Positions 1 to 8,839 of a DNA stretch of 64,000 nt are shown here, piece by piece. The translations under genes and the position numbers were made by a program. The DNA lies in NCBI RefSeq assembly GCF_004339095.1, contig NZ_SMGQ01000015.1:1-64000 (forward strand), written 5' to 3'. Source of the stretch: Natranaerovirga hydrolytica. GTDB taxonomy: Bacteria; Bacillota; Clostridia; Lachnospirales; DSM-24629. The notes under the pieces are model-generated. The model saw only the letters and a program-made list of their open reading frames with translations, had not been told where the DNA came from and ran no database searches. Each line of letters starts with the position of its first letter. Positions within the stretch are counted from its first letter, which is position 1.

Positions 1-40
1 TATTGAGCTGACCGATACTAATAGGTCGAGGGCTTGACCA
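1..40 (+). rRNA. 23S ribosomal RNA, 3' end (partial)
   Basis: The first 40 bases match the conserved 3' terminus of bacterial 23S rRNA: the GAGCTGACCGATACTAATAG stretch followed by GTCGAGGGCTTGACC. The rest of the gene lies left of the window. The exact mature end is uncertain by a few bases. Only 62 bases separate it from the first tRNA, so no 5S gene follows. Confidence 0.9.
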
Positions 41-102
41 AGCAATATGGGAAGTAACCTTTTGGATAAATTCAATGTGCAATTTTGAAAGTATAACAAT
101 AA

Positions 103-174
103 TCCTCGATAGCTCAATGGTAGAGCATTCGGCTGTTAACCGAAGGGCTGTAGGTTCGAGTCCTACTCGGGGAG
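103..174 (+). tRNA. tRNA-Asn(GTT)
   Basis: Full cloverleaf with acceptor TCCTCGA pairing TCGGGGA, anticodon GTT and discriminator G. First of nine tRNAs behind the 23S gene. The 3' CCA is not encoded. Confidence 0.97.
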
Positions 175-182
175 TTTAGTAA

Positions 183-254
183 GGCCCATTGGTCAAGCGG
201 TTAAGACACCGCCCTTTCACGGCGGTAACAGGGGTTCGAGTCCCCTATGGGTCA
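183..254 (+). tRNA. tRNA-Glu(TTC)
   Basis: Cloverleaf with acceptor GGCCCAT/ATGGGTC, anticodon TTC in the loop CTTTCAC, and discriminator A. No encoded CCA. Confidence 0.97.
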
Positions 255-268
255 TTTTTGAGTTATAT

Positions 269-341
269 GCCGACGTGGCTCAATTGGCAGAGCAGCTGAC
301 TTGTAATCAGCAGGTTATCGGTTCAAGTCCGATCGTCGGCT
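269..341 (+). tRNA. tRNA-Thr(TGT)
   Basis: Acceptor GCCGACG pairs CGTCGGC, and the anticodon loop CTTGTAA gives TGT. 73 nt, with no encoded CCA. Confidence 0.97.
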
Positions 342-348
342 TTTGTGG

Positions 349-422
349 GGGCCTTTAGCTCAGTTGGTTAGAGCAACCGGCTCATAACCGGTAGGTCCGG
401 GGTTCGAGTCCCTGAAGGCCCA
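349..422 (+). tRNA. tRNA with CAT anticodon (elongator Met or lysidine-type Ile2)
   Basis: Acceptor GGGCCTT pairs AAGGCCC, and the anticodon loop CTCATAA gives CAT. It is not an initiator: it has a normal first acceptor pair and lacks the GGG/CCC anticodon-stem pairs. The D-arm and acceptor resemble both elongator Met and CAT-Ile2 genes of Firmicutes, so the amino acid is left open. No encoded CCA. Confidence 0.9.
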
Positions 423-454
423 CTTATAACACCACAAGTTTTGTAAAAATATAT

Positions 455-528
<74 letters not shown>

Positions 529-553
529 TTATTCTCAGACAAAACCTTATTGT

Positions 554-627
554 CTGGGTGTAGCTCAGTTTGGTAGAGCGCTAGAATGGGGTTCTAGAGG
601 TCGCAGGTTCAACTCCTGTCACTCAGA
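554..627 (+). tRNA. tRNA-Pro(GGG)
   Basis: Acceptor CTGGGTG pairs CACTCAG, and the anticodon loop ATGGGGT gives GGG. It complements the tRNA-Pro(TGG) of the second cluster. No encoded CCA. Confidence 0.94.
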
Positions 628-653
628 CTTCTAATGTTGCGAAAGAGAAGTAG

Positions 654-726
654 GGGCGCATAGCTCAGCTGGGAGAGCACCTGCCTTACAAGCAGGGGGT
701 CACAGGTTCGAGCCCTGTTGCGCCCA
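654..726 (+). tRNA. tRNA-Val(TAC)
   Basis: Acceptor GGGCGCA pairs TGCGCCC, and the anticodon loop CTTACAA gives TAC. No encoded CCA. Confidence 0.97.
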
Positions 727-765
727 TTATATAGGCAAAGCCTATATAAACAATATTATATTTAT

Positions 766-851
766 GCCGGAGTGGCGGAACTGGCAGACGCACAGGACTT
801 AAAATCCTGCGGTCCTAATAGATCGTACCGGTTCGATTCCGGTCTCCGGCA
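766..851 (+). tRNA. tRNA-Leu(TAA)
   Basis: 86-nt class II tRNA with a long variable arm. Acceptor GCCGGAG pairs CTCCGGC, and the anticodon is TAA. No encoded CCA. Confidence 0.97.
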
Positions 852-905
852 TTATTTAAAAAAGCACGCAAGTGCTTTTATTCAACTGTTTAAAATCAAA
901 TATTT

Positions 906-979
<74 letters not shown>

Positions 980-1312
980 TTATATATAAGGTGGTAGGAT
1001 TAGCAATGTGTGCTGGTTTTATCACTTTATTTTTGTGTAAAAAAATAAAAATTTAAGTACTGTGTAAAGTAATAATATAAAAAAAGTTAGAGTCTATATT
1101 AGTCGTAAGAGACTAGTTTAATTAGTAGAATAAAACTAGATAAAAAAATAGCCACATAAAAATGTGGCTATTGATGAGGGGAGTATAAATAATTAATAAG
1201 GGGTTATATAGTGTGTGAAACGATGTTCCAACATAAGAAGGGAGAACAATCAATTTCACATCTTAATTATACAATAACTAGTTTGATAATGCAAGTTTTA
1301 TTAAAAAAAAAT
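980..1312. other. Intergenic spacer between tRNA cluster and HD-GYP gene
   Basis: An AT-rich 333-base stretch. Apart from the hairpin at 1143-1171 I see no gene, tRNA or recognisable RNA. A weak inverted repeat (AGTCT/AGACT, about 1092-1115) has no U-run. No clear terminator for the rRNA-tRNA transcript is visible. Confidence 0.5.
1143..1171 (-). terminator. Rho-independent terminator for the HD-GYP gene
   Basis: Ten-base-pair stem ATAGCCACAT/ATGTGGCTAT. Read on the minus strand it is followed by a run of seven T, as expected downstream of the leftward gene at 1313-2395. The plus-strand side has no T-run. Confidence 0.75.
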
Positions 1313-2395
1313 TTACAAAATCTCTTCTATTTCTACATTGACTTCTTGTTGTAGGTCGATCATCACATTATCTATTTGAACAATAGGCCTAGAAGGATGA
1401 GCATTGTGTATAAAAACGATCTTTCCAACTTCGCCTGTGGATAAACGCACATCACTATCTAAATAATTATGAGCAATATTCTCTAGAAAAACAAAGAGAT
1501 ATTTCGTATCTAATAGGCCATAAGACTCTTGTTCAAAAATCTTAATCACTTTAAATGGGGAAAATTTCCTATGATAAGATCGATCTGAGGTCATTGCGTC
1601 ATATATATCAGCAATAGCAATGATTTTACCAAACTCATGAATTTGCTCATCTTTCAATCCAAAAGGATAACCAGATCCATCAAATTTTTCATGATGAGAT
1701 AAAATACCCATTTTCACATCATAAGGCAATTTAGAATTTTTAACCATATTATAACCCATTAAAGTATGTTGTTTAATTTGATCAAACTCTTCTTCAGTTA
1801 ACTTCCCTGGCTTGTTCAATATTTTATCATCAATTTGCATTTTTCCAATATCATGTAGCAACCCAGCAACCGTTAAGTTTTCAACCTGTTCTTTAGTCAT
1901 ATGTAACCACTGAGCAAAAACATTACATAACATTGAAACATTAATAGAATGAGTGTAGGTATGGTTATCAACCGTTTTTAAATTATTTATGTAGTTAAAT
2001 AAATCACTTTTTGTTTCTAAAGTATTTAATATTTCTTCGCTTACAGAAAACAAATCATTAATTTGAAGGTCATCACCTTCACTAATAGAAGTAAGTTTTT
2101 CTTGAACAGCATTTTCAGCTTTTGTATATTGAGCATTAAATTTTTCATATGCAATACTTTTCTTTTCGTTAACCACATTGGTTTCAATTTTTTTTGTTTT
2201 TACAGAAGGTTCTTTAAAAATTTTAATAACAACACTTATAATTTGGTACAATTGCATTCTGAAAATATGCTTTTGAGTAATAATAGTATTTTTGGGAATC
2301 AGAAGCATTCCACTACTATTAATGACATCATCTGCAAGTTGCATTCCAATTTCTATTTTCTCAATAGGAATTCTTTTAGCTGTAAACTCTTTCAT
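1313..2395 (-). CDS. HD-GYP domain cyclic-di-GMP phosphodiesterase (putative)
   Basis: A 360-residue cytosolic protein. The C-terminal half is an HD-GYP domain: THS at 148-150, the metal-binding HDIGK at 181-185, PGKLT at about 196-200, and the diagnostic HHEKFDGSGYP at 234-244. These domains hydrolyse c-di-GMP. The first 65 residues form a small domain often found N-terminal to HD-GYP, followed by a charged linker, with no receiver or membrane segment. The ATG is preceded by GAGGTGA at good spacing. It is a monocistronic leftward gene with its own terminator. Together with the GGDEF-EAL protein at 20.3 kb and the c-di-GMP-II riboswitch at 22.8 kb, it points to active c-di-GMP signalling. Confidence 0.9.
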   Translation of the reverse strand: MKEFTAKRIPIEKIEIGMQLADDVINSSGMLLIPKNTIITQKHIFRMQLYQIISVVIKIFKEPSVKTKKIETNVVNEKKSIAYEKFNAQYTKAENAVQEKLTSISEGDDLQINDLFSVSEEILNTLETKSDLFNYINNLKTVDNHTYTHSINVSMLCNVFAQWLHMTKEQVENLTVAGLLHDIGKMQIDDKILNKPGKLTEEEFDQIKQHTLMGYNMVKNSKLPYDVKMGILSHHEKFDGSGYPFGLKDEQIHEFGKIIAIADIYDAMTSDRSYHRKFSPFKVIKIFEQESYGLLDTKYLFVFLENIAHNYLDSDVRLSTGEVGKIVFIHNAHPSRPIVQIDNVMIDLQQEVNVEIEEIL

Positions 2396-2587
2396 TCATA
2401 CTTCACCTCATATAAATTATTATGTGATTTATAATGTTAAAAAATAGACATATCTTGTATAATTATAGCATAATATGCTAAGAAATAAAAGTTATCTTCT
2501 TTGAATAATAATTTGTTTTTTTGGGATAATAATCTTGTACAATTAACAAGTACAAAAACCTATTGTACAATCAAGGAGGAATAAAAA

Positions 2588-2764
2588 ATGCCAAGAAAAG
2601 AAAATAGTAGACAAAATCAAAATCAAAATCAAAACCAAAACCAAAACATGAACACAGAATTTGGTAGCGATCAAATGAACGAATTAGAACAAAACAATAA
2701 CAACAGAAACAACAACAGAAATCAAAACAACAAAAACCAAAGCAACAAAAATAACAATTATTAA
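2588..2764 (+). CDS. Small Q/N-rich protein, gamma-type SASP-like
   Basis: A 58-residue protein starting MPRKENSR, with a run of five Gln-Asn repeats, a central NTEFGSDQMNELE segment and an Asn/Lys/Arg-rich tail. The AAGGAGGA ribosome site at 2573-2580, seven bases before ATG, and the terminator just after the stop argue that it is a real gene. Composition and the TEF motif recall gamma-type small acid-soluble spore proteins, which are amino-acid stores degraded at germination; that assignment is an inference. The upstream region carries two copies of TTGTACAAT (about 2535 and 2563). An apparent longer frame on the opposite strand is an artefact of the repeat. Confidence 0.7.
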   Translation: MPRKENSRQNQNQNQNQNQNMNTEFGSDQMNELEQNNNNRNNNRNQNNKNQSNKNNNY

Positions 2765-2781
2765 AAAGTAGTGAAGAAAAG

Positions 2782-2811
2782 GGTCTATCATAATGAGATA
2801 GGTCTTTTTTT
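2782..2811 (+). terminator. Rho-independent terminator
   Basis: Stem GGTCTATC/GATAGGTC (two wobble pairs) with a 7-base loop and a run of T, 17 bases after the stop of the small Q/N-rich gene. Confidence 0.8.
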
Positions 2812-2879
2812 CTTATAAAAGGCAATTAATTGCTTCTGTTGAATATTATGTAGTAATAAAGTTTGTACAAGGTGAATAT

Positions 2880-3197
2880 ATGGAAAATCAGTATAATATT
2901 GAATACTTGCAAGCAGAAGAGATTTTACAGCTAATGAAGGTAGAAGAGGTTATCTTTTTAGACATAAGGAATGTAGAAGAATATAAAGTAGAACATATAA
3001 AAGGAGCTGTATGCATACCTATTTTAGAGTTAGAGAAAAAAGAAAGCAATTTATTGGATAAAAATAAAAAAATAGTTGTGTATTGTAATTATGGTATAAG
3101 AAGTAAAGTAGGATGTGAAATACTAAAAAGAAAAGGATATAAAACCATAAATATGCAAGGTGGTATTCTTAAATGGAAAGGAGCGTTAGAAAATTAG
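2880..3197 (+). CDS. Rhodanese-like domain protein
   Basis: A 105-residue single-domain rhodanese. The catalytic loop CNYGIR (69-74) supplies the persulfide-forming Cys69, and the LDIRNVEEY stretch near residue 27 is the usual first rhodanese signature. Such stand-alone domains carry sulfane sulfur or act in thiol redox chemistry in the cytosol; the partner here is unknown. AAGGTG lies five bases before ATG. It is a single gene, with no sulfur-metabolism neighbour. Confidence 0.88.
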   Translation: MENQYNIEYLQAEEILQLMKVEEVIFLDIRNVEEYKVEHIKGAVCIPILELEKKESNLLDKNKKIVVYCNYGIRSKVGCEILKRKGYKTINMQGGILKWKGALEN

Positions 3198-3291
3198 CCA
3201 ATGATTGAAATTGTCTTTGCAAAAATAATTATTATGTAATATGATTAGTATATAGGTATTAAAATATTACAAAAGAAGAAAGGGGATATTT

Positions 3292-3834
3292 ATGAAGTTG
3301 ATTTTCTTTTCAGATATACATGGCTCTGAATATTACACAAAGAAAGCCATTGAAACTTTTGAAAAAGAGCAAGGCGATATGATGATACTTTTAGGTGATT
3401 TATTATACCATGGTCCAAGAAACGATTTGCCTAAAGAATATGCACCAAAAAAAGTTTTAGAATTATTAAATGGCTATAAGAAAAAAATCATTGCTGTAAG
3501 AGGAAATTGTGATAGTGAAGTGGATCAAATGGTCTTAGAGTTTCCTATAATGGCTGAATATAATACAATAGTGTACGGAGAAAGAAAGATCTTCGCAACA
3601 CACGGTCATATATGGAATGAAGCAAAGATACCAATGCTAAATGATAAAGATATACTGATTCACGGGCATACACATCTACCTGTTGCAAAAGAGCAAGATA
3701 ATATCTTTATACTTAATCCAGGTTCAATATCCTTACCAAAGGAAAATAATGTGCCAAGTTATGGTGTTATAGAAAACAATGCGTTTAGCATTAAATCTTT
3801 TGAAGGCGATATTATAAAGAATATTAAACTATAA
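3292..3834 (+). CDS. YfcE/MJ0936-family metallophosphoesterase
   Basis: A 180-residue phosphodiesterase with all metal-binding motifs of the family: DIH (8-10), GD (35-36), GNCD (71-74), THGH (103-106) and GHTH (125-128), plus the family C-terminal NPGS. Members hydrolyse phosphodiesters such as bis-pNPP with Mn2+; the physiological substrate is not known. It is somewhat longer than the second paralogue at 12781-13266 because of an insertion after the GD motif. AAAGGGG precedes the ATG. Confidence 0.9.
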   Translation: MKLIFFSDIHGSEYYTKKAIETFEKEQGDMMILLGDLLYHGPRNDLPKEYAPKKVLELLNGYKKKIIAVRGNCDSEVDQMVLEFPIMAEYNTIVYGERKIFATHGHIWNEAKIPMLNDKDILIHGHTHLPVAKEQDNIFILNPGSISLPKENNVPSYGVIENNAFSIKSFEGDIIKNIKL

Positions 3835-3840
3835 ATGAAA

Positions 3841-3882
3841 AAAAGACCTATCTATCATATGAATAAGATAGATAGGTCTTTT
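3841..3882. terminator. Bidirectional terminator
   Basis: Perfect 16-bp stem AAAAGACCTATCTATC with its complement and a 10-base loop. The A-run and T-run make it usable by both convergent genes, 3292-3834 (+) and 3885-4235 (-). Confidence 0.88.
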
Positions 3883-3884
3883 AA

Positions 3885-4235
3885 TTATTTTTTTTCTAGT
3901 AATTGACCATTGCTACTCCAATCAAATATCTCGCTAACAGTAATGTAAATATTTTCAGAAGGAATGTTGCAATTTGAAGCAACACAGGCTGTTAACTTTT
4001 CAACTAATTGAGCTTTATATTCTTTATCAGCACTTCCAAATAATTTAACTTCTAGATAGGAACAATCTGTTTGATCGCCTCTAAAATAAGTTGAAATATT
4101 ATCTTGGAATGTTAGCATTAAAGATTTCTCTGTTTTACCAGGGATGGTTGTAATAATTTTTCCAAATTCTGTTTTTAAAGTTTCTTTTTTTTGTTCGTCT
4201 AATGATGTAGAAACATAACTGCTAATAAGTGGCAT
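3885..4235 (-). CDS. MIF/phenylpyruvate tautomerase-family protein
   Basis: A 116-residue protein of the macrophage-migration-inhibitory-factor fold. It begins MPLI, so removal of Met exposes the catalytic Pro1 typical of the tautomerase superfamily. The middle has the family FGSADKEYKAQL helix, and the length fits MIF (about 115). Function in bacteria is uncertain: tautomerase-like chemistry on aromatic or dicarbonyl compounds. AAAGGAGG is well placed before ATG on the minus strand. Confidence 0.75.
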   Translation of the reverse strand: MPLISSYVSTSLDEQKKETLKTEFGKIITTIPGKTEKSLMLTFQDNISTYFRGDQTDCSYLEVKLFGSADKEYKAQLVEKLTACVASNCNIPSENIYITVSEIFDWSSNGQLLEKK

Positions 4236-4639
4236 AAATATCCTCCTTTAAAATGTAGTTATTAATTAAAAGCAATCACCTTAAATACATAATGTGAACA
4301 TACTTTTAATTATTTGATATAATATATTGTATTATATAAGTAATAAGCCATTAATTCAAGGGGAATATATAAAAGAAGAAAAAGTTGAAAAAAATTTTAA
4401 AAGAATATTGGGTAAACATAAAATAAAACGTTGAAATTAATATGTTTTTAAATAATATTATTTAATATAAATTTAAAGAAATTGCAATATAAGTATGTTA
4501 TAATAATAAAATATTAATAACGCATTAACATATTCTAACACTTATATAATATAAGAATAATATTTGAATTTTATCAATCAGTCAGTTTGTAGAAATTAAT
4601 CATAATGCGTTATAGATATTTATACGGGAGGAATTTTTT
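4236..4639. other. AT-rich intergenic region upstream of rlmL
   Basis: 404 bases with no credible gene or structured RNA. An extended -10 element, TGTTATAAT at 4496-4504, is the best promoter candidate for the rightward rlmL gene but lacks a good -35. The left end contains the start region of the leftward MIF-like gene. Confidence 0.4.
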
Positions 4640-5782
4640 ATGGATAAAGTACAGCTGATTGCTCCTTGCGTTTTTGGAGTAGAGGCAGTTTTAAAAAGAG
4701 AAATACAGCAACTAGGCTATAATATTATAGATGTTGAAGATGGAAGAGTAACATTTGAAGGTGATCGTGAAGCAATATGTAGAAGTAATATTTTTTTAAG
4801 AAGTGCTGAAAGAGTGTTAATAAAAGTAGGCTCTTTTAGAGCAACATCCTTTGAAGAGTTATTTGATAAAGTAAAAGCATTAGAATGGGAAAATTATTTA
4901 GAAAAAGATAGCAAATTTTGGGTGACCAAAGCATCATCTATAAAATCTAAATTATTTAGCCCTTCAGATATTCAGTCTATAGTTAAAAAATCTATAGTGG
5001 ATCGATTAAGAAGAATCTATAAGGCAGAATGGTTTGAAGAAACAGGAAGTCAGTATCCAATTAGAGTTTTTATAAAAAAAGATCAAGTCACTATTAGCAT
5101 AGATTCTAGTGGAGAAGCTCTTCATAAAAGAGGGTATAGACAGATGACCACAAAAGCTCCTTTGAGTGAAACGTTGGCATCGTCTATGATACAATTAACA
5201 CCATGGAAAGAAGATAGAACTTTGATTGATCCTTTTTGTGGTAGTGGAACAATACCTATAGAAGCAGCGATGCAAGGTGCCAATATAGCCCCAGGTTTAA
5301 ATAGAAGTTTTGAATCAGAAGATTGGAATAATTTGTTGAATAAAAAGGATTGGTTTAGAGCAATAGACGAAGCCCATGATATGATGAAAGAAAATATTGA
5401 AGTAGACATACAAGGTTATGATATAGATGAAGAAGCTTTGAAAGCTGCTAGGCATAATGCACAATTAGCAGGAGTAGATCATTTAATACATTTTCAAAAA
5501 AGAGATATAAAAGAGTTAAGCAGCCCTAAAAAATATGGTTTTATGATTACAAACCCACCTTATGGTGAAAGACTGGGAACAAAAGAAACAACTGAAACGT
5601 TATATAAAGAAATGGGTACGGTATTAAAAAAACTAGATACTTGGTCATTTTTTATCATTACATCTTATGATGGCATAGAAAAAGTCATTAATAAAAAGGC
5701 TACTAAAAAAAGAAAATTATATAACGGTATGTTAAAAACAAATTTTTATCAATTTTACGGTCCAAAACCAAGACAATCGTGA
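4640..5782 (+). CDS. rlmL: THUMP-domain 23S rRNA (guanine-N2)-methyltransferase, RlmL/YpsC type
   Basis: A 380-residue class I RNA methyltransferase. An N-terminal ferredoxin-like/THUMP RNA-binding part (about 1-155) precedes a Rossmann domain. The SAM-binding motif DPFCGSGTIPIEAA lies near residue 196 and the catalytic NPPYGERLG near 305; the NPPY tetrad marks N2-guanine or N6-adenine methylation. The length equals the stand-alone YpsC/RlmL form of Firmicutes (no RlmK fusion). It probably modifies G2445 of 23S rRNA, by homology. GGGAGG precedes ATG. The protease gene starts 18 bases later. Confidence 0.9.
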   Translation: MDKVQLIAPCVFGVEAVLKREIQQLGYNIIDVEDGRVTFEGDREAICRSNIFLRSAERVLIKVGSFRATSFEELFDKVKALEWENYLEKDSKFWVTKASSIKSKLFSPSDIQSIVKKSIVDRLRRIYKAEWFEETGSQYPIRVFIKKDQVTISIDSSGEALHKRGYRQMTTKAPLSETLASSMIQLTPWKEDRTLIDPFCGSGTIPIEAAMQGANIAPGLNRSFESEDWNNLLNKKDWFRAIDEAHDMMKENIEVDIQGYDIDEEALKAARHNAQLAGVDHLIHFQKRDIKELSSPKKYGFMITNPPYGERLGTKETTETLYKEMGTVLKKLDTWSFFIITSYDGIEKVINKKATKKRKLYNGMLKTNFYQFYGPKPRQS

Positions 5783-5800
5783 TTATAAGGAGGAGTTAGC

Positions 5801-7660
5801 ATGAAAAAAATTAAAAAAATATTCGCACTTGTATTAATATGTGTATTGGCTATTCACAGTAACTATGTGTATAGTTTTATTACAAATAACTCCTCAAATA
5901 ACATAAAAAGAATAAACAATAATACGGATATAGTAGAAAATAAATTGCTTAATGCACAAAATGATGATAATGAATACAGTGATATATTGATTGAAGAAGA
6001 TGAAAAAGATAATGTGGGAATTAAAGAGGAACAAGCAAAGGAAGCAGAACGGGAACTCGCTAAAGTTGCATTAGATCAAAACGTGGTATTTCAAGAAAAT
6101 AGCAATCCAATCATTAGGGTTTTATTAGACGATAGATATATAGATTATAATGAGGATTATGGTTATCCATTTTTTGAAAACAATAGAACCCAAGTCCCTC
6201 TTAGACTCACTATGGAAAGATTCGGTGCAGAAGTTGGTTGGGATAGCCAAGACAATATGGCAACAGTATATAAAGATAGAACCTTAGTTAAAATACCATT
6301 TGGTGAACCCTATATATTGGTCAATGATGTAAGAGTCGATAATGATGCAGAATCTCTGGTGATTGATGACCGTACATATATACCCATACGAATTGTTTTA
6401 GAAGCATTTGGTGCAGAAGTAATATGGGATCAAGATAACTTTTATGTCATTATTAATAGTCAACCAAGAGAAAACTTACTATCATCGTTACCAAGCTTAT
6501 ATGATTATCGGTCTGTAGGAAGAACAACCCCTGTAAAGAATCAGGGTAATCTAGGAACCTGCTGGGCTTTTGCAACATTAGGAGCCTTTGAAACCGCTTT
6601 AATGCCTGAGGAAAGATGGTCTTTTTCAGAAAACCATTTAAGCATTCAACATGGTTTTGACTTAGGTCAAAACGATGGAGGAGAATATAATATGTCATTG
6701 GCGTATTTAAGTAGATGGTCTGGTCCCATTAGGGAATCTGATGATGCTTATGGTGATGGTGTTTCTCCTACCAATATACCGGCAGTAAAACATTTACAAG
6801 AAGCCGTTATGTTACCTAGCAAGAATTATAAGGAAATAAAGAAAGCAATTTATTTGCATGGTGGTGTTCAGACATCAGTTTACTCACCTGTCACAGCACG
6901 AGAAAATAATTCAAGTTATTATAATGAAGCAACCAGTTCACTGTATTATTTTGGAGAAGAGAAATCAAATCACGATGTTGTATTAATAGGGTGGGACGAT
7001 GATTATGCCAAAGAAAATTTCTTAGTGACTCCTGATGGGGACGGTGCTTTTATTGCTAAAAATAGTTGGGGTACTGACTTTGGAGAAGAAGGTTACTATT
7101 ATATATCGTATTATGACAATAATGTAGGCATTAATAATATTGTTTACACAAGGATAGACGAACCGGATAATTATGATAATATTTATCAAACGGATTGGTT
7201 AGGATGGATTGGAAATCTTGGATATAATGATGAGACAGCTTACTTTGCTAATGTGTATGAAACAGAGCAAGATGAGGCACTAAGAGCAGTTAGTTTTTAT
7301 GCTACAGGAGATCATTCAAATTATGAGGTTTTTTATGTGCCTGAATTTGAGGATAAAAACTCACTGAGAGATAAAAGGTTTTTAACTTCCGGTGATCTTA
7401 AATTTGCTGGATACTATACAATAGATTTTAATGAAGAACTCGTTATAGAAGAAAACACTCAATTTGCAGTGGTTGTAAAAATCGTAACTCCTGGGGCATC
7501 TTATCCAGTAGCTATTGAATTTGATTCTGGTGGGCATACTTCAACAGTGGTTATAGATGATGGAGAAGGTTATATTAGTTATGATGGTTACCATTGGGAA
7601 AATACTGAAAGTAGCCAAGAAAGCAATATATCTTTAAAAGCTTTTACGGATAATATATAA
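5801..7660 (+). CDS. Secreted papain-like (C1) cysteine protease with stalk domains
   Basis: 619 residues. A lysine-rich start and hydrophobic core (about 1-26) form a Sec signal. Residues about 100-225 are a copper-amine-oxidase-like stalk region with two half-repeats ending in FGAEVGWD and FGAEVIWD. The C1 protease core follows: NQGNLGTCWAF with catalytic Cys near 254, SNHDVVLIGWD with His near 391, and KNSWG with Asn near 420. The last 150 residues are a beta-rich domain like the lectin-like tail of other clostridial C1 enzymes. The stalk probably ties the enzyme to the cell surface, with extracellular proteolysis the likely role. AGGAGG sits before ATG. No inhibitor gene is nearby. Confidence 0.9.
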   Translation: MKKIKKIFALVLICVLAIHSNYVYSFITNNSSNNIKRINNNTDIVENKLLNAQNDDNEYSDILIEEDEKDNVGIKEEQAKEAERELAKVALDQNVVFQENSNPIIRVLLDDRYIDYNEDYGYPFFENNRTQVPLRLTMERFGAEVGWDSQDNMATVYKDRTLVKIPFGEPYILVNDVRVDNDAESLVIDDRTYIPIRIVLEAFGAEVIWDQDNFYVIINSQPRENLLSSLPSLYDYRSVGRTTPVKNQGNLGTCWAFATLGAFETALMPEERWSFSENHLSIQHGFDLGQNDGGEYNMSLAYLSRWSGPIRESDDAYGDGVSPTNIPAVKHLQEAVMLPSKNYKEIKKAIYLHGGVQTSVYSPVTARENNSSYYNEATSSLYYFGEEKSNHDVVLIGWDDDYAKENFLVTPDGDGAFIAKNSWGTDFGEEGYYYISYYDNNVGINNIVYTRIDEPDNYDNIYQTDWLGWIGNLGYNDETAYFANVYETEQDEALRAVSFYATGDHSNYEVFYVPEFEDKNSLRDKRFLTSGDLKFAGYYTIDFNEELVIEENTQFAVVVKIVTPGASYPVAIEFDSGGHTSTVVIDDGEGYISYDGYHWENTESSQESNISLKAFTDNI

Positions 7661-7685
7661 GGCAGATTTTTATCTGTCTTTTTTA
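7659..7685 (+). terminator. Rho-independent terminator of the protease gene
   Basis: Stem AAGGCAGAT/ATCTGTCTT with T-run, overlapping the stop codon. In the spacer that follows (to 7944) there is an imperfect inverted repeat, AAGTCT...AGACTT at about 7754-7790, followed by T-rich sequence, and an isolated TATAAT at 7821. Neither can be assigned firmly. Confidence 0.85.
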
Positions 7686-7944
7686 CATATAAAAAACAAA
7701 TAAAAAGCATATAAATCTTTACTCTTATTTAAAAATATATTAAGATTATACTTAAGTCTACAATCTAGAAGCTTAGGATTTGCAGACTTTATTTTTAACT
7801 CAACGGAGGGCTCTTGCTGATATAATAGACACAAGATGGGTTGAAAATTTAAGGGAGTATTTATTCAAAGGTAGATTCGTTAAAAGGATAAGAATAAAAA
7901 GTATAAAAAACGAGTTGTAGGACAAAAAATTAGGAGGCGTAATA

Positions 7945-8325
7945 TTGAAAAAGGGTGACAAAATTATTGCAATCATACTTATTGGGATTATTATGGGGTG
8001 GGGAATATTTCAGTTGGTTTCAAATCAAGTGGAAGCAGATAATAGAAGTGTTGAAATAAAAGTTAATGATCAAGTCTATGAAAGCATACCGTTTACAAAT
8101 ATTGGAGATAGTCAAGAAATAAGAGTAGAAACAGAACGAGGATATAATATTATTAAAATTGATCAAGATGGCGCAGAAGTCATAGAGGCAAGTTGTCCAG
8201 ATAAAATATGTGTCCATACGCCTAAAGTAACCAATTCAAGAGGAATCATTGCGTGTTTGCCCAATAGAGTATCAGTAGAAATAACGGGAGAAGAAGAGGA
8301 CGGATTAGATGAAATATCAAACTAG
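7945..8325 (+). CDS. NusG domain II-containing protein
   Basis: 126 residues with a TTG start behind TAGGAGG. One N-terminal membrane segment (about 6-28) is followed by an extracytoplasmic NusG-II-like beta domain with the family signature CPDKICVHTPKV and a second Cys region, IIACLPNRV. Family members are small membrane-anchored proteins of unknown function, usually next to the Gx transporter as here. The gene overlaps the next one by 17 bases, so translation is probably coupled. Confidence 0.85.
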   Translation: MKKGDKIIAIILIGIIMGWGIFQLVSNQVEADNRSVEIKVNDQVYESIPFTNIGDSQEIRVETERGYNIIKIDQDGAEVIEASCPDKICVHTPKVTNSRGIIACLPNRVSVEITGEEEDGLDEISN

Positions 8326-8839
8326 AGTTCAAAAGATGACAAAAGTGCAAAAAATGGTATTAATTAGTATGTTGATATCTATTGCACTGGTATTAAGTTA
8401 CTTTGAAAGAATGATTATTGGACCTTTTCCAGTACCAGGTGCAAAACTTGGACTTGCTAACATCATTACTTTGCTAAGTATTTTATTACTTAATTTTAAT
8501 GAGTCTTTTACCGTAGTAATTGTTAGAATTATATTAGGCTCTTTTTTCACAGGAGCCTCAGGTTTTCTATATAGTTTAGCTGGTGGCTTGTTAAGTTTTA
8601 TTGTAATGTTTATCTTATATAAGTTTTTTAATAAGTATTTAACGGTCATTGCTATTAGTGTTATAGGCTCTGTTTTTCATAATGTGGGTCAAATATTAAT
8701 GGCAGGATTAATCATACAAAATTTTAGAATCATATATTATTTGCCCCATTTATTTATTATTGGTGTTGTAACAGGTTTAGCAATTGGTGTGATTGTCAAT
8801 ATGCTATATTCCTATTTGAAAACACATTATCTTTGTTAA
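8309..8839 (+). CDS. Gx transporter family membrane protein
   Basis: 176 residues with about five hydrophobic segments. The sequence KLGLANIITL and the glycine-rich segment FFTGASGFLYSLAGG match the Gx-transporter family, annotated in some databases as heptaprenyl diphosphate synthase component I. The fold resembles ECF S-components, but the substrate is unknown. GAGGA within the upstream gene serves as its ribosome site. The tight pairing with the NusG-II gene is widely conserved in Clostridia. Confidence 0.82.
   Translation: MKYQTRVQKMTKVQKMVLISMLISIALVLSYFERMIIGPFPVPGAKLGLANIITLLSILLLNFNESFTVVIVRIILGSFFTGASGFLYSLAGGLLSFIVMFILYKFFNKYLTVIAISVIGSVFHNVGQILMAGLIIQNFRIIYYLPHLFIIGVVTGLAIGVIVNMLYSYLKTHYLC

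Noticed and set aside
2571-2825. Leftward open frame rich in Cys and Phe opposite the Q/N-rich gene
   Set aside because: It is the antisense reading of a CAA/AAC repeat; it has no ribosome site, and the rightward gene has strong signals.
2782-3882. Related terminators at 2782 and 3841 (both with a GACCTATC-type stem) as a repeat family
   Set aside because: Similarity is limited to the stem arms; chance or simple convergence is enough, and no further copies were found.
7754-7826. Inverted repeat and TATAAT as a riboswitch before the NusG-II/Gx pair
   Set aside because: Pairing is interrupted after nine bases, there is no -35 partner and no match to a known class; too weak to call.
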